From NCBI RefSeq assembly GCF_007997035.1, contig NZ_VOSS01000029.1:1-64000 (forward strand): a stretch of 64,000 nt of DNA, written 5' to 3'. This stretch comes from Ralstonia sp. TCR112 (GTDB lineage Bacteria; Pseudomonadota; Gammaproteobacteria; Burkholderiales; Burkholderiaceae). Each line of letters starts with the position of its first letter. Position 1 is the stretch's first letter. A program made the translations under genes and the position numbers. A model generated the notes under the pieces. The model was not told where the DNA came from. It made no database searches and was given only the letters and a program-made list of their open reading frames with translations. Below, one piece after another: positions 1 through 9,013 of this stretch.

Positions 1-131
1 GCTCTCCGAGCTTCAAATTTTCGACCTCGGAGAGCCGCGTTCCAGCCTCGGACAGTCGACCGCCACGGTTGGAGGGTCACGGTCGACCGTTTGACCGTGA
101 CGCACCGCTCTCGGAGGTCGAAAATTTCGAG
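1..131. repeat. Nested inverted repeats in intergenic DNA
   Basis: A perfect 10-bp inverted repeat pairs 1-10 with 26-35 around an AT-rich loop. A near-complete inverted copy of the same segment lies at about 107-131. Between them, 76-84 pairs with 93-101 (GTCACGGTC / GACCGTGAC). The block lies downstream of the kinase gene that ends at 235 on the minus strand. There is no T-tract, so it is not a simple terminator. Its function is unknown, and the window edge cuts off its left context. Confidence 0.55.
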
Positions 132-234
132 CCAAAACAGCGGCGTTCCACGGTCTGAGTGCCGTGCGTGAGCCTCCGACTGTGGAAGACGGATCTCAGA
201 GGACCGAATGCCGCCCTCAACCCCCCGCGCTCGG

Positions 235-2622
235 CTATGTGTCGGTGGCCACCCGCTCTCGCGCCATCATGGATTGCAGTGCGTGCTGCAGCTGATCGAG
301 CGTGTAAGGCTTGCGTAGCGCCGTCCACCTGAACGCAAAGCGGTCATGGTCGGGGATCGGGTTGCCGGAAGCGAAGACCACGCGCAGTTCCGGATGCAGT
401 GCGGACGCACGCTGCGCGAGTTCAATGCCGGACATGTCGGGCATGATCACGTCGGTAAAGAGAACGTCGAACGCCTTCGCCCGCAGGGCTTCGAGCGCCT
501 GCGCGCCGCTGGCCGCCTGCTGGGGCGTGATCCCGATCAGCATCAACAGCTCGCACACCGCGCCACGCAAGGAAGCGTCGTCCTCCACCACGAGGATGCG
601 CAGGCGCGCCGGCTCCCACACTGCGCCCGTGTCGAGATCGGGCGGTGTGTCGCCTTCTTCCGTTTCGGCCGCTTGTACGGCATCGCTTCCGAGCACCTGG
701 CGGATCTTGAAGGCGAGCTGCTGGCGGCTGTACGGCTTGCTCAGCAGCTCGACGCCAGGGTCGAGCCGCCCGCCATGCACGATGGCGTTCTGCGTGTAGC
801 CGGAGGTATAGAGCACCTTCAGCGCGGGCAGTGCCTGCACGGCTCTCCGCACCATCTCCGTACTGCGCAGGGCGCCGGGCATGACCACATCGGTGAAGAG
901 CAGGTCGATATGCACGCCGCTCTCGATCACGGCCAGCGCTTGCTCGGCATTGTTGGCCTTGAGCACGGCATAGCCGAGGCCGCTCAGCAGATCGACCACG
1001 GTCTCGCGAACCTTTGCGTCGTCTTCCACGACGAGGATCGTCTCGTTGCCATGCTTGAGCGCTCCGGCTTTGACGCGTGCGGGCTCAACCGCCATATCGG
1101 TGGAACGGGGCAGATAGATGCGCACCGTCGTGCCCTCACCGACCTCGCTGTAGAGCCGGATATGGCCACCGCTCTGTTTGACGAAGCCGTACGCCATGCT
1201 CAGCCCTAGCCCAGTGCCCTCGCCTTCGCGCTTGGTACTGAAGAACGGGTCGAAAGCCTGCTCCATGACTTCGGGGGCCATGCCGGTGCCGGTATCCGTC
1301 ACGGCCAGCATGACGTACTGCCCCGCCGGCACGTCGGGTAGCGCGACGACATAGTCGTCGTCGAGTGTGGCGTTGGAGAGTTCCAGCGTGAGCTTGCCGC
1401 CGTCCGGCATCGCATCCCGCGCGTTGATGGCCAGGTTCAGGATGACGTTTTCCAGTTGATGCGGATCGACCGCGGTATTCCACAGTCCGCCCGCCACCAC
1501 CGATTCGATCTCGATCGCCTCGCCCAACGCGCGCCGCAGCAGATCGTCCATGGCGCGCAGTTGCCGCGCGGGGTTGATCACGACGGGTGCAAGCGGTTGC
1601 TGACGTCCGAAGGCCAGCAACTGGGCCGCGAGCTTGGCCCCCCGGTCGACGGCATCGATGGCGTTTCCCAGCCGCTCGGCGCTCCAGGCATCGCGGCCAT
1701 GCCGGCTTTCGAGCAGTTCGAGGTTGCCGCGCAGCACCTGCAGCACGTTGTTGAAATCGTGCGCAACGCCGCCCGTGAGCTTGCCCAGGGCCTCCATCTT
1801 CTGGGCCTGGAACAGCGCTCTTTGCGTTTGCTCCAGTTGCTCGCTGGCGCGCCGTCGTTCCGTGATGTCGCGCGTGACCTTTGCGAAGCCGACCAGTTCG
1901 CCATCTTCGTAGATGGCATCGATGATGACGTGCGCGAAGAAGCGGCTGCCGTCGCGCCGCACCCGCCAGCCTTCGGCCTCAAATCGACCGTCGCGCCGCG
2001 CGGTCTCGAGGCCACGGAACGGCACGCCGGCCGCAACGTCCTCGGGGGTATAGAACCGCGAAAAATGCGAACCGATGATCTCGTCTTCGGTATAGCCCTT
2101 GATGCGTCGGGCGCCCGCATTCCAGCTCGTAATGTGCCCATCGGGCGACAGCATGAAGATGGCGTAGTCCGTCACGCCCTGAACCAGCAGCCGGAAATTC
2201 CGCTCGCTCTTGAGCACGGCGTCGTGGGCGGCCTTCTTCTCACTCATGTCGCTGATCACGGCGCCGAACCCGATCAGGGCGCTGGTGCTGTCACGCAGTG
2301 CCGTGATGGCGACGTTGGCCCAGAAGGGCGTGCCGTCCTTGCGGATGCGCCATCCCTCATCGACGTGCCGCCGCGTTTCAGCGGCCGCCTGCAGCGCGGC
2401 GTCGGGCGCACCCGACGCGCGGTCCTCCGGCGGATACAACAGTGCCAGCGGCTGCCCAATGATCTCGTCGGCCCGATAGCCCTGCATGCGTTCTCCGCCG
2501 GGGTTCCACGTAGCGACAACGCCGGTGCGCGACAGGGCAAAGACGGAGAAATCCGAGGTGGATTCGGCCCACAACCGCAGCCACGCAAAACCGGATTCAG
2601 CAGACAAGGGATCGTGATTCAT
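235..2622 (-). CDS. PAS-PAS hybrid histidine kinase with two receiver domains
   Basis: The 795-residue product is a cytoplasmic hybrid sensor kinase with no membrane segment. Domains in order are PAS (about 18-130), PAS (about 140-258), HisKA with phospho-acceptor His288 in GGVAHDFNN, and HATPase (about 380-505, N-box NLAINARDAM, G-box EGTGLGLSM). Two receivers follow: REC1 (about 527-645, Asp578, Lys629) and REC2 (about 675-790, Asp724). Tandem C-terminal receivers suggest an internal phosphorelay or phosphate sink. No DNA-binding output is present and no histidine phosphotransfer partner is adjacent. A kinase gene is divergent across a 272-bp gap, so the two may share a control region. The signal is unknown; PAS domains often sense redox state or small ligands. 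Confidence 0.9.
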   Translation of the reverse strand: MNHDPLSAESGFAWLRLWAESTSDFSVFALSRTGVVATWNPGGERMQGYRADEIIGQPLALLYPPEDRASGAPDAALQAAAETRRHVDEGWRIRKDGTPFWANVAITALRDSTSALIGFGAVISDMSEKKAAHDAVLKSERNFRLLVQGVTDYAIFMLSPDGHITSWNAGARRIKGYTEDEIIGSHFSRFYTPEDVAAGVPFRGLETARRDGRFEAEGWRVRRDGSRFFAHVIIDAIYEDGELVGFAKVTRDITERRRASEQLEQTQRALFQAQKMEALGKLTGGVAHDFNNVLQVLRGNLELLESRHGRDAWSAERLGNAIDAVDRGAKLAAQLLAFGRQQPLAPVVINPARQLRAMDDLLRRALGEAIEIESVVAGGLWNTAVDPHQLENVILNLAINARDAMPDGGKLTLELSNATLDDDYVVALPDVPAGQYVMLAVTDTGTGMAPEVMEQAFDPFFSTKREGEGTGLGLSMAYGFVKQSGGHIRLYSEVGEGTTVRIYLPRSTDMAVEPARVKAGALKHGNETILVVEDDAKVRETVVDLLSGLGYAVLKANNAEQALAVIESGVHIDLLFTDVVMPGALRSTEMVRRAVQALPALKVLYTSGYTQNAIVHGGRLDPGVELLSKPYSRQQLAFKIRQVLGSDAVQAAETEEGDTPPDLDTGAVWEPARLRILVVEDDASLRGAVCELLMLIGITPQQAASGAQALEALRAKAFDVLFTDVIMPDMSGIELAQRASALHPELRVVFASGNPIPDHDRFAFRWTALRKPYTLDQLQHALQSMMARERVATDT

Positions 2623-2894
2623 TGGATTGGCAGATCAGCGTGTGCCGCCGCACGCGTGCGGCAGCGCAGAGCGACGAGTGGACCGCGCCCGACATCTTTA
2701 CCGAAACCGGCACGATGCGCGACTGAAACGCCACCCCATCGCACCGTCAGGCTGGAAAATCGAGCGCGGTTTGCATACCTTGGAGCGGAAAACTCAGCAT
2801 CGGCCGTTCCCGAGAACATGGAGATCGGTACGACAGCGGCGCGGCGCACGAGGCGGCTCCTCGACCATGGCTTTCGCAACCATCAGGGAAACCC

Positions 2895-4016
2895 ATGAAC
2901 CTCTCCGACTTCATCGAGGCAAACCTCCCCGGCCTGATCGACGACTGGACGGACTATGCGCGCAAGCTCAATGCCGGCCGCGCCCGGCTCTCCGATCCGC
3001 AACTGCGCAATTCGGCGCGTGACCTTCTCCGGCGGATTGCTGCCGATATGCGCGAGGGGCAGACGCCCGCACAACAGCGCGCCAAATCGGAGGGCGACCG
3101 GGCGCCATCGGAATCGGGCTTCAATGAAGCCGCCCACGAGCATGCCGACGACCGCCTCTCGCACGGTTTTGACATCAACGATCTGGTGGCGGAATACCGC
3201 GCATTGCGCGCCAGCGTGCTGCGCCGGTGGCAGCAGGATCCGCAGGCGCACGCCCTGGCGCTGCAAGAGATGATCCGGTTCAACGAGGCCATCGACCAGA
3301 TGCTTGCAGAATCGGTGCGCCAGCATGCCCAGCAGACCGAGCGCATGCGCGACCTGTTTGCCGGCGTGCTGGCCCATGACATGCGCTCGCCGCTCGGCGC
3401 GATCCTCGCGTCTGTAGAAACGCTGCTGCACGATGATGGCCTGTCTTCGCGCAGCGTTCGGGCGGTCGCCTTCATCCAGCGCGGTGCGATGCGCGTGCAA
3501 AAGATGATCGACGACCTGCTCATCTTTACACGCACGCGGCTGGGGGATTTTCTTTCTACGCGTTTCAGTAGCCAGGATATGGGGCGACTGTGCAGCGATG
3601 CCATCGACGAGGTGTGTGCGTCGTACCCCGACGCGAAGATCGATCTGCGCCTGGCAGGCGAACTGCGTGGCACCTGGGACGGCAGCCGGATCGGCCAGTT
3701 GCTGGTCAATCTGTTGACCAACGCGGTGCGCTATGGGGTCGGTGGGGTCGCCATCGAGGCGGCCGGGCGCGACGGGCAGATGACGATTGCCGTTTCAAAC
3801 GAGGGCAACCCCATCCCGCCTTCTGCTTTTCCGACGCTGTTCGACCCGCTCACCCGCGCGCAGCGTCCCGACCACAGCGGGAGCGCCGCGGGCATCGGGC
3901 TTGGCCTGTATATCTGCCGCTGCATCGTGCAGGCGCATCGCGGGACAATCGATGTGCAGTCATCGGAACACGGCACGACGTTCACCGTGCGGATTCCTCT
4001 TTCTGTGACGGCTTGA
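2895..4016 (+). CDS. Sensor histidine kinase with RsbRD-like N-terminal domain
   Basis: The 373-residue product is a soluble histidine kinase. Residues 1-140 are mostly helical and resemble the RsbRD-type N-terminal sensor domain often seen in such kinases. HisKA has the acceptor His161 in AHDMRSPLG, followed by an HATPase domain with N-box NLLTNAVRYG and G-box AGIGLGLYI. There is no transmembrane segment and no receiver, so the response regulator must be encoded elsewhere; the divergent kinase with two receivers is one candidate. The ATG follows an AGGG-type ribosome binding site. A strong hairpin terminator lies 30 bp past the stop. Confidence 0.88.
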   Translation: MNLSDFIEANLPGLIDDWTDYARKLNAGRARLSDPQLRNSARDLLRRIAADMREGQTPAQQRAKSEGDRAPSESGFNEAAHEHADDRLSHGFDINDLVAEYRALRASVLRRWQQDPQAHALALQEMIRFNEAIDQMLAESVRQHAQQTERMRDLFAGVLAHDMRSPLGAILASVETLLHDDGLSSRSVRAVAFIQRGAMRVQKMIDDLLIFTRTRLGDFLSTRFSSQDMGRLCSDAIDEVCASYPDAKIDLRLAGELRGTWDGSRIGQLLVNLLTNAVRYGVGGVAIEAAGRDGQMTIAVSNEGNPIPPSAFPTLFDPLTRAQRPDHSGSAAGIGLGLYICRCIVQAHRGTIDVQSSEHGTTFTVRIPLSVTA

Positions 4017-4042
4017 CCCTTGCCGGTCGCCCAGCATGAAAA

Positions 4043-4078
4043 AAAAAGGCCGGCACCCTGAGGTACCGGCCCTTTTCT
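4043..4078. terminator. Bidirectional rho-independent terminator
   Basis: A 10-bp GC-rich stem (4048-4057 with 4062-4071, one mismatch) is flanked by an A-run on the left and CTTTTCT on the right. It can stop transcription from the kinase gene on the plus strand and from mctP on the minus strand. Confidence 0.85.
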
Positions 4079-4120
4079 CTTCCTGCTTGCTTCTTGCTGC
4101 TTGCAAATCGGCAGTGTCGA

Positions 4121-5632
4121 TCAGCTTGCCTGACGCAACGCAGCAGCTTCCTGCCCGCGCTTGCCCATCAGCAACTGCACCACCACCGCAACGATGATGT
4201 TGAAGGCCAGTGCGGCCAGGCCCGTGTAAACGGTGTACTTGTCGCCGCCAATCACGAAGGTGTGCACAGGCTTGATGCCGTCGGAGAAGGCCAGCCAACT
4301 GCCGGCGATCATGCCCGCCGCCCACCCCGCCAGCAGCGCCGGTGCACGGAAGCGGTTCGAGATGTTGAACAGCCCGAACACCACCGACGGGAAGGTCTGC
4401 ACGATCCACACACCGCCCAGCAGCTGCAGGTCCAGCGCAAACTTGGTCGGCAGGAACAGGATGAACACCAGCGCGCCTGCCTTGACGATCAGCGAGATCA
4501 CCTTGGCCACCTTTTCCTCGCCGGCGTGCGTGAGGTCCGGGGCCACATAGGGCTTCCAGAAGTTGCGCGTGAACAGGTTGGCCGCGCCAATCGACATGAC
4601 CGCCGCCGGCACCAGCGCACCAATCGCGATGGCCGAGAACGCAAAGCCCGTGAACCAGCTCGGGAACAGCGCGTTGAACAGCGCGGGCACGACGTCGTTG
4701 TTGTTGGTGACCTTGATGCCTGCCGCATAGGCCATGAAGCCCAGCAGCGCAATCAGGCCCAGCAGCACGGTGTAGGCCGGCAGGAAGACGGCGTTCTTGC
4801 GGATGGTGTCTGCACTGCGCGCGGCAAAGATGCCCGTGAGCGTATGCGGATACATGAACGCCGCCAGCGCCGAGCCAATCGCCAGCGTGGCGAACGGCAG
4901 GAACTGCGCGGGCTTGAGCGTGAGGCCCGTGGCGCCGCCCTTCACCGCAAACGCATCATGCGCATTGGCGAACACCGCACCGTAACCGCCCAGCTTGGCC
5001 GGCACCAGCACCACCGCCACCAGCACCACGATGTAGATCATGATGTCTTTGACGAAGGCGATGAGCGCAGGCGCCCGCAGGCCAGCGGAATACGTGTACA
5101 GCGCCAGGATGATGAAGGCGGCCGCCAGCGGCAGCTCGCCCGTCAAGCCCAGCGCCTTGATCACGACTTCCATGCCGATGAGCTGCAGGGCGATGTAGGG
5201 CATCGTCGCCACCACGCCCGTCAGCGCCACCGCAAACTCCAGCGCGCGCGAGCCGTAGCGGCCGTACACCGCATCGGCCGCCGTGACGTGGCCGTTGGCA
5301 TGCGCCACCTTCCACAGCTTGGGCATGATCAGGAAGACGATCGGGTACACCAGGATCGTGTACGGCAGCGCGAAGAAGCCATACGCACCCACCGCATACA
5401 CGAGTGCCGGCACGGCGATGACGGTGTAGGCGGTATAGAAATCGCCGCCCACCAGGAACCACGTGATCCAGGTGCCGAAGTTGCGGCCGCCCAGGCCCCA
5501 CTCTTCAATGTGGGCGCCCTTGTCGGAGTTGCCGCGCTGCCAGCGCGAGGCGATGAAGCCCAGCACCGTGACCAGCGCGAAGAAGAAGATGAAGACGCTG
5601 AGCGCCGTCCAGTTGATTTGTCCGTCCATCAT
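4121..5632 (-). CDS. mctP: Sodium/solute symporter, MctP-like monocarboxylate transporter
   Basis: The 503-residue protein of the solute:sodium symporter family has about 13 hydrophobic helices, starting MMDGQINW and ending RQAS. Conserved SSS features include GGRNFGTWITWFLVGGDFYTAYT near the N-terminus. Pairing with a DUF3311 membrane peptide is typical of MctP-type carriers of pyruvate, lactate or acetate. The reading frame stays open far upstream to 6349, but the ATG at 5632 is preferred: it has a GGAGAAG ribosome binding site, overlaps the DUF3311 stop codon as ATGA, and matches family length. The substrate is inferred. A related acetate or proline carrier cannot be excluded. Confidence 0.88.
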   Translation of the reverse strand: MMDGQINWTALSVFIFFFALVTVLGFIASRWQRGNSDKGAHIEEWGLGGRNFGTWITWFLVGGDFYTAYTVIAVPALVYAVGAYGFFALPYTILVYPIVFLIMPKLWKVAHANGHVTAADAVYGRYGSRALEFAVALTGVVATMPYIALQLIGMEVVIKALGLTGELPLAAAFIILALYTYSAGLRAPALIAFVKDIMIYIVVLVAVVLVPAKLGGYGAVFANAHDAFAVKGGATGLTLKPAQFLPFATLAIGSALAAFMYPHTLTGIFAARSADTIRKNAVFLPAYTVLLGLIALLGFMAYAAGIKVTNNNDVVPALFNALFPSWFTGFAFSAIAIGALVPAAVMSIGAANLFTRNFWKPYVAPDLTHAGEEKVAKVISLIVKAGALVFILFLPTKFALDLQLLGGVWIVQTFPSVVFGLFNISNRFRAPALLAGWAAGMIAGSWLAFSDGIKPVHTFVIGGDKYTVYTGLAALAFNIIVAVVVQLLMGKRGQEAAALRQAS

Positions 5633-5808
5633 TCTTCTCCTTTGCCCTGACCGTTCTTGAAGACGATCCAGATCAGCAGCGAGGTGAGCGGCACCCACAG
5701 GAACTGGTACCAGTAGAAGAACGGAAAGCCAAAGAGGGCGGGCGTTTCCTGGTTGTAGAACGGCACCCACAGCAGGCCGATGAAAGGCAGTGCGAGCAAG
5801 AACTTCAT
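5629..5808 (-). CDS. DUF3311 small membrane protein, partner of MctP
   Basis: A 59-residue peptide beginning MKFLLALPFIGLLWVPFYNQ, with two hydrophobic helices (about 2-18 and 30-51) and a charged tail ending GKGEE. The start has a good AGGAGA ribosome binding site. The stop overlaps the mctP start in an ATGA junction, so the two are translationally coupled. DUF3311 proteins routinely precede SSS carriers and probably act as small accessory subunits; that role is inferred from gene linkage. The upstream region has a 14-bp palindrome at 5981. Confidence 0.85.
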   Translation of the reverse strand: MKFLLALPFIGLLWVPFYNQETPALFGFPFFYWYQFLWVPLTSLLIWIVFKNGQGKGEE

Positions 5809-5980
5809 GGGTTGTCTCCTGGTTCGGGGACTTCGGATGTTGTTTTGAACAGGTGAGGTGCCACGCCCGATGCGTGACCAGACGGATGTCTGACGGATTG
5901 CTTTCCGCCTTTGTTGTTATCCGGCGCACTGTGATCGCGCACCTTCTGGAAAACCATCCGCACCTGTACGCAGCAGCCAC

Positions 5981-5994
5981 ACGTAGTACTACGT
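5981..5994. promoter_or_regulatory. 14-bp perfect palindrome upstream of DUF3311-mctP
   Basis: ACGTAGTACTACGT is a perfect palindrome located 173-186 bp upstream of the DUF3311 start. It fits a dimeric activator or repressor site controlling the carboxylate transporter. The cognate regulator is not visible in this window. Confidence 0.45.
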
Positions 5995-6142
5995 AGCAAG
6001 CGTAGGCTTTTCGCGTGAAATAACCAATCGCTAAGGTGGGCGCGGGTTTCCTAGGGTTTTCACGAATTCCTGTCATGACAGACAACTGCAGAACGCGTGA
6101 GCCAAACTCGCGAGTGGCCACGGTGCCGCATGGCATCAAGCA

Positions 6143-6171
6143 CAACGGGGAGCCGCAGTGGCTCCCCGTTG
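6143..6171. repeat. 12-bp stem inverted repeat (hairpin)
   Basis: CAACGGGGAGCC pairs perfectly with GGCTCCCCGTTG across a 5-base loop. The right flank, ATTGTTGTG, is only weakly T-rich. It may be a terminator or an RNA stem within the long gene-free gap between 5809 and 6762. Confidence 0.5.
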
Positions 6172-6379
6172 ATTGTTGTGGCGCAGCATAGGCCCTGGCG
6201 TGCTCAGGGTTTCTGCACGGTGCAGCGCTGCAGCGTTGCCAATTCTTCTCGGCCAGATGTGGGCCGACATGCAGCGAATGCAAATGGCTGCTTGTGCAGA
6301 GGTGTGCGTGCAGAGGGCGCCCCCGCAACAATCGATCCGGATGAGTCAATCATGAAAGACGGAATTGAATGAATCGGTT

Positions 6380-6697
6380 TATTCAAATCGAATTAAATCC
6401 ATCAACGATCTTTTATTCCCATTTTTGCCGGCATTCTTTGCCTTGGAGGCCGTGATCTTTACATTGATACCCACCAAAGGAAATCGTTTGCCCGCTACCC
6501 GCAAATGGCGCAGCCATCAGGAAAAACCCGTACACGAATAGACTTTCAAGCGCTTGTTTCTTTAGAGCGAACACTCAAAAACGTGTGGGGTTTTGAATTT
6601 GTTTTCAATCTGAATGAAGAAATACTTGTAAGGTGGTTCCATCGTACAGATTCACATCCCACTTAGCCCGGCAATCCCCTCGCCGGGTCTTTTTTTG
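6380..6697 (+). ncRNA. Possible small RNA in AT-rich intergenic region
   Basis: The stretch is clearly AT-richer than its neighbours, has no convincing ORF, and ends in a canonical rho-independent terminator (6667-6697) on the plus strand. No plus-strand gene precedes that terminator; the nearest gene to the left is on the minus strand. The simplest reading is an unannotated small RNA. The 5' end is a guess, as no clear promoter was identified. Confidence 0.3.
6667..6697 (+). terminator. Orphan rho-independent terminator
   Basis: The stem CCCGGC/GCCGGG (6667-6672 with 6682-6687) is followed by TCTTTTTTT. No coding gene on the plus strand precedes it, which supports a non-coding transcript. 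Confidence 0.75.
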
Positions 6698-6762
6698 GGC
6701 GGTGCATCAAATGGCTGCGGGCGCGAAGATCCACCGCAAGAACGCGGGGCATTGCAAAGCGT

Positions 6763-8139
6763 TCAGTGGCGCTCGGCACCATGCCGCCACGCCACGGCCG
6801 CGCAGGCGAACTGCACCGCGCCGCCGCACAGCATGGCCACCCGCAAACCCGATGCGCCGCTGCCGCACACGGCATACACCGCCCCCAGGATCGCCACGCC
6901 CAGCGTCGCCCCGCTCATGCGGGCCACGTTCACCAGCGCCGACGCCGTGCCCGAACGCTCCGGCTCCACGGCACCCACTGCCGCACCCATCAGCGGCCCA
7001 GTGGCAAAGCCCATGCCGAGCCCCGTGAGGGCCAGCCCGATGGAAGCCGGTACCACCGATGCGGCGCCCGCAGACGCCCCCAACGTGAGCAGCCCCAGCG
7101 CGATGATGCCCACCCCGCCGGCCGTGGCCAGCCGAGCGCCAAGGCGGCGCGCCACCGTGCCCGACAAGGGCGATACCGCCATGAAGACCAGCGCCATCGG
7201 CATCAGCGCAATGCCCGCACCAATGACGTTGAAGCGCCCAGTGCTCTGCCACATGAGCGGCAGCAGGAACAGCGCGCCGTACATGCCGAACGTCATGCCG
7301 GCCGTGGCGACGATGGCGCCGCGAAACGCGCGCACGCGAAAGAGTTCCAGCGGCACCAGCGCCTCGCTGCCGTGGCGCGCCTCTACGCGGATGAACCACG
7401 CCAGCGCGATGAGCGCCACGGCCAGCACAGTCGCCGCCACAACGGGGGCATGATGCGCTTCGATGGCGGCGAAGGCCGATCCGCCCAGCGCGATCGCGCC
7501 CAGCACCTGCGCCAGCGCGTCGAAACGGCGATGCGCGGCGTCGGACGATTCCGGCACCACGCGCACAGCCAGCGCCATGATGGCCACACTTACCGGCACC
7601 ACCACCCAGAACACCGCGCGCCAGCCGAAGTGCGTGACCAGCACGCCGCCGGCCGTCGGCCCGATCGCCATGGCCAGGCCGTTGCACGCCGCCCAGACAC
7701 CCAGCGCATGCGCACGTTCGCGCGCGTCGCGCCACACCACCCGCAAGATCGCCAGCGATGCCGGCAGCAGCAGCGAAGCGCCCACGCCCGCCATCGCCCG
7801 CGCGCCGGTCAGCCAGCCGATCGACGGCGCCAGCGCGCACAGCACCGATGCCACCGAGAACACCGCCGCACCCGACACAAACGCGCGCCGCCGGCCGTAC
7901 AGGTCGGCCAGCAGGCCGCCGCTGAGCAGCAGTGCGGCATAGGCGAGGTTGTAGGCATCGATCACCCACTGCAGCGGGCCGACCTGGGCATGGAAGAACT
8001 GGCCAATCGGGCGCACGGCCAGGTTGACGACGGCGGTGTCGATCTGCGCGATCAGCACGGCCATCGACAGCACGCACAGCACCAGGCGCTGATGTGTCGC
8101 GGTGTTGGCATGCGTTGGTTGCATCGTGATTCCATCCAT
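6763..8139 (-). CDS. MFS drug exporter, DHA2 (EmrB/QacA-like) family
   Basis: A membrane transporter of about 458 residues with multiple predicted helices. The motifs IDTAVVNLAVRPIGQ, WVIDAYNLAYAALLLSGG and LADLYGRRRAF (motif A) are typical of DHA2 proton-drug antiporters that export cationic drugs and dyes. The start MDGITMQPTH at 8139 is chosen; MQPTH at 8124 is an alternative, and the further upstream in-frame extension lacks a ribosome binding site. An ArsR-type regulator is divergent from it across about 135 bp and probably controls it. Substrates are unknown. Confidence 0.85.
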   Translation of the reverse strand: MDGITMQPTHANTATHQRLVLCVLSMAVLIAQIDTAVVNLAVRPIGQFFHAQVGPLQWVIDAYNLAYAALLLSGGLLADLYGRRRAFVSGAAVFSVASVLCALAPSIGWLTGARAMAGVGASLLLPASLAILRVVWRDARERAHALGVWAACNGLAMAIGPTAGGVLVTHFGWRAVFWVVVPVSVAIMALAVRVVPESSDAAHRRFDALAQVLGAIALGGSAFAAIEAHHAPVVAATVLAVALIALAWFIRVEARHGSEALVPLELFRVRAFRGAIVATAGMTFGMYGALFLLPLMWQSTGRFNVIGAGIALMPMALVFMAVSPLSGTVARRLGARLATAGGVGIIALGLLTLGASAGAASVVPASIGLALTGLGMGFATGPLMGAAVGAVEPERSGTASALVNVARMSGATLGVAILGAVYAVCGSGASGLRVAMLCGGAVQFACAAVAWRHGAERH

Positions 8140-8274
8140 CTCGGGGCCTTTGGTTTCTGGCTTTAGCAAGCGATGGCCCCAGCGTAGTGCCGGCACCCCG
8201 GGCAACGCTTCGATGCGTGTCGAAACATCGCGGCGCGCGGCTCCCTAGAATGGCCTCATGACGAGGAGCCCGAC

Positions 8275-9000
8275 ATGTCGCATCCGAACAGCTTTTCCGG
8301 CACGGCCTTCCTGATTGCCGACCCGGCGCGGGCCGCCATGCTGACGGCGTTGCTGGATGGGCGCGCGCTGCCTGCGGGCGAGCTGGCGCATGCAGCGGGC
8401 GTCACCGCGCAGACGGCCAGCACGCACTTGGCCAAGCTGCTCGACGGTGGCTTGCTGGTGGTGGAGACCGAGGGGCGACACAAGTACTTCCGGCTGGCCG
8501 GCGCCCATGTGGCGCAAGCGCTGGAACACCTGGCGGCCATCACGCCCGCAGCGGCCGTGCGGCGCGCCACGCCCAGCCCAAAGGCGCGTGAACTTGGTTT
8601 CTGCCGCTGCTGCTATGACCACCTTGCGGGGCAGGTGGGCGTGGCCGTCACGCAGGCGCTGCAATCACGCGGTTACCTGCTTCCGATGCCCGACAAGCAG
8701 TACGAGATCACGCCAGCCGGCATCAGCTGGTTTGGCGATGTTGGGCTCGACGTGCGCACCATTCGCCCCACGCGGCGCGGGCTGGCGCGGCAATGCCTGG
8801 ACTGGACGGAGCGCACGCATCACCTGGCCGGTCCGCTGGGCGTGCAGTTCCTGCGTCGCCTGTGCGATGTCGGCTGGATGCTGCGCGCACGCGATTCACG
8901 CGCGGTGCTGGTCACGCCCAAGGGCTGGCAAGAGCTGCATCAGCGCCTGGGCGTGGATGAGGCAACGGTGCGCAGCCAGGCCGAGCACCGTCATGCATGA
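8275..9000 (+). CDS. ArsR-family helix-turn-helix regulator
   Basis: The 241-residue protein has an N-terminal ArsR winged helix (about 10-90; LAHAAGVTAQTASTHLAKLLDGGLL is recognition-helix-like). A C-terminal extension of about 130 residues contains a cysteine cluster, FCRCCYD. It is longer than minimal ArsR proteins (about 100 residues), so the extension may sense a ligand or metal; this is inference. The ATG has a GAGGAG ribosome binding site. Being divergent from an MFS exporter, it most likely represses that gene. Confidence 0.85.
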   Translation: MSHPNSFSGTAFLIADPARAAMLTALLDGRALPAGELAHAAGVTAQTASTHLAKLLDGGLLVVETEGRHKYFRLAGAHVAQALEHLAAITPAAAVRRATPSPKARELGFCRCCYDHLAGQVGVAVTQALQSRGYLLPMPDKQYEITPAGISWFGDVGLDVRTIRPTRRGLARQCLDWTERTHHLAGPLGVQFLRRLCDVGWMLRARDSRAVLVTPKGWQELHQRLGVDEATVRSQAEHRHA

Positions 9001-9013
9001 GTGACGTCGTTGG

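Noticed and set aside
5633-6349. Upstream extension of the mctP frame as part of the protein
   Set aside because: The extension contains no membrane pattern, covers the DUF3311 gene in another frame, and the internal ATG at 5632 has a clear ribosome binding site.
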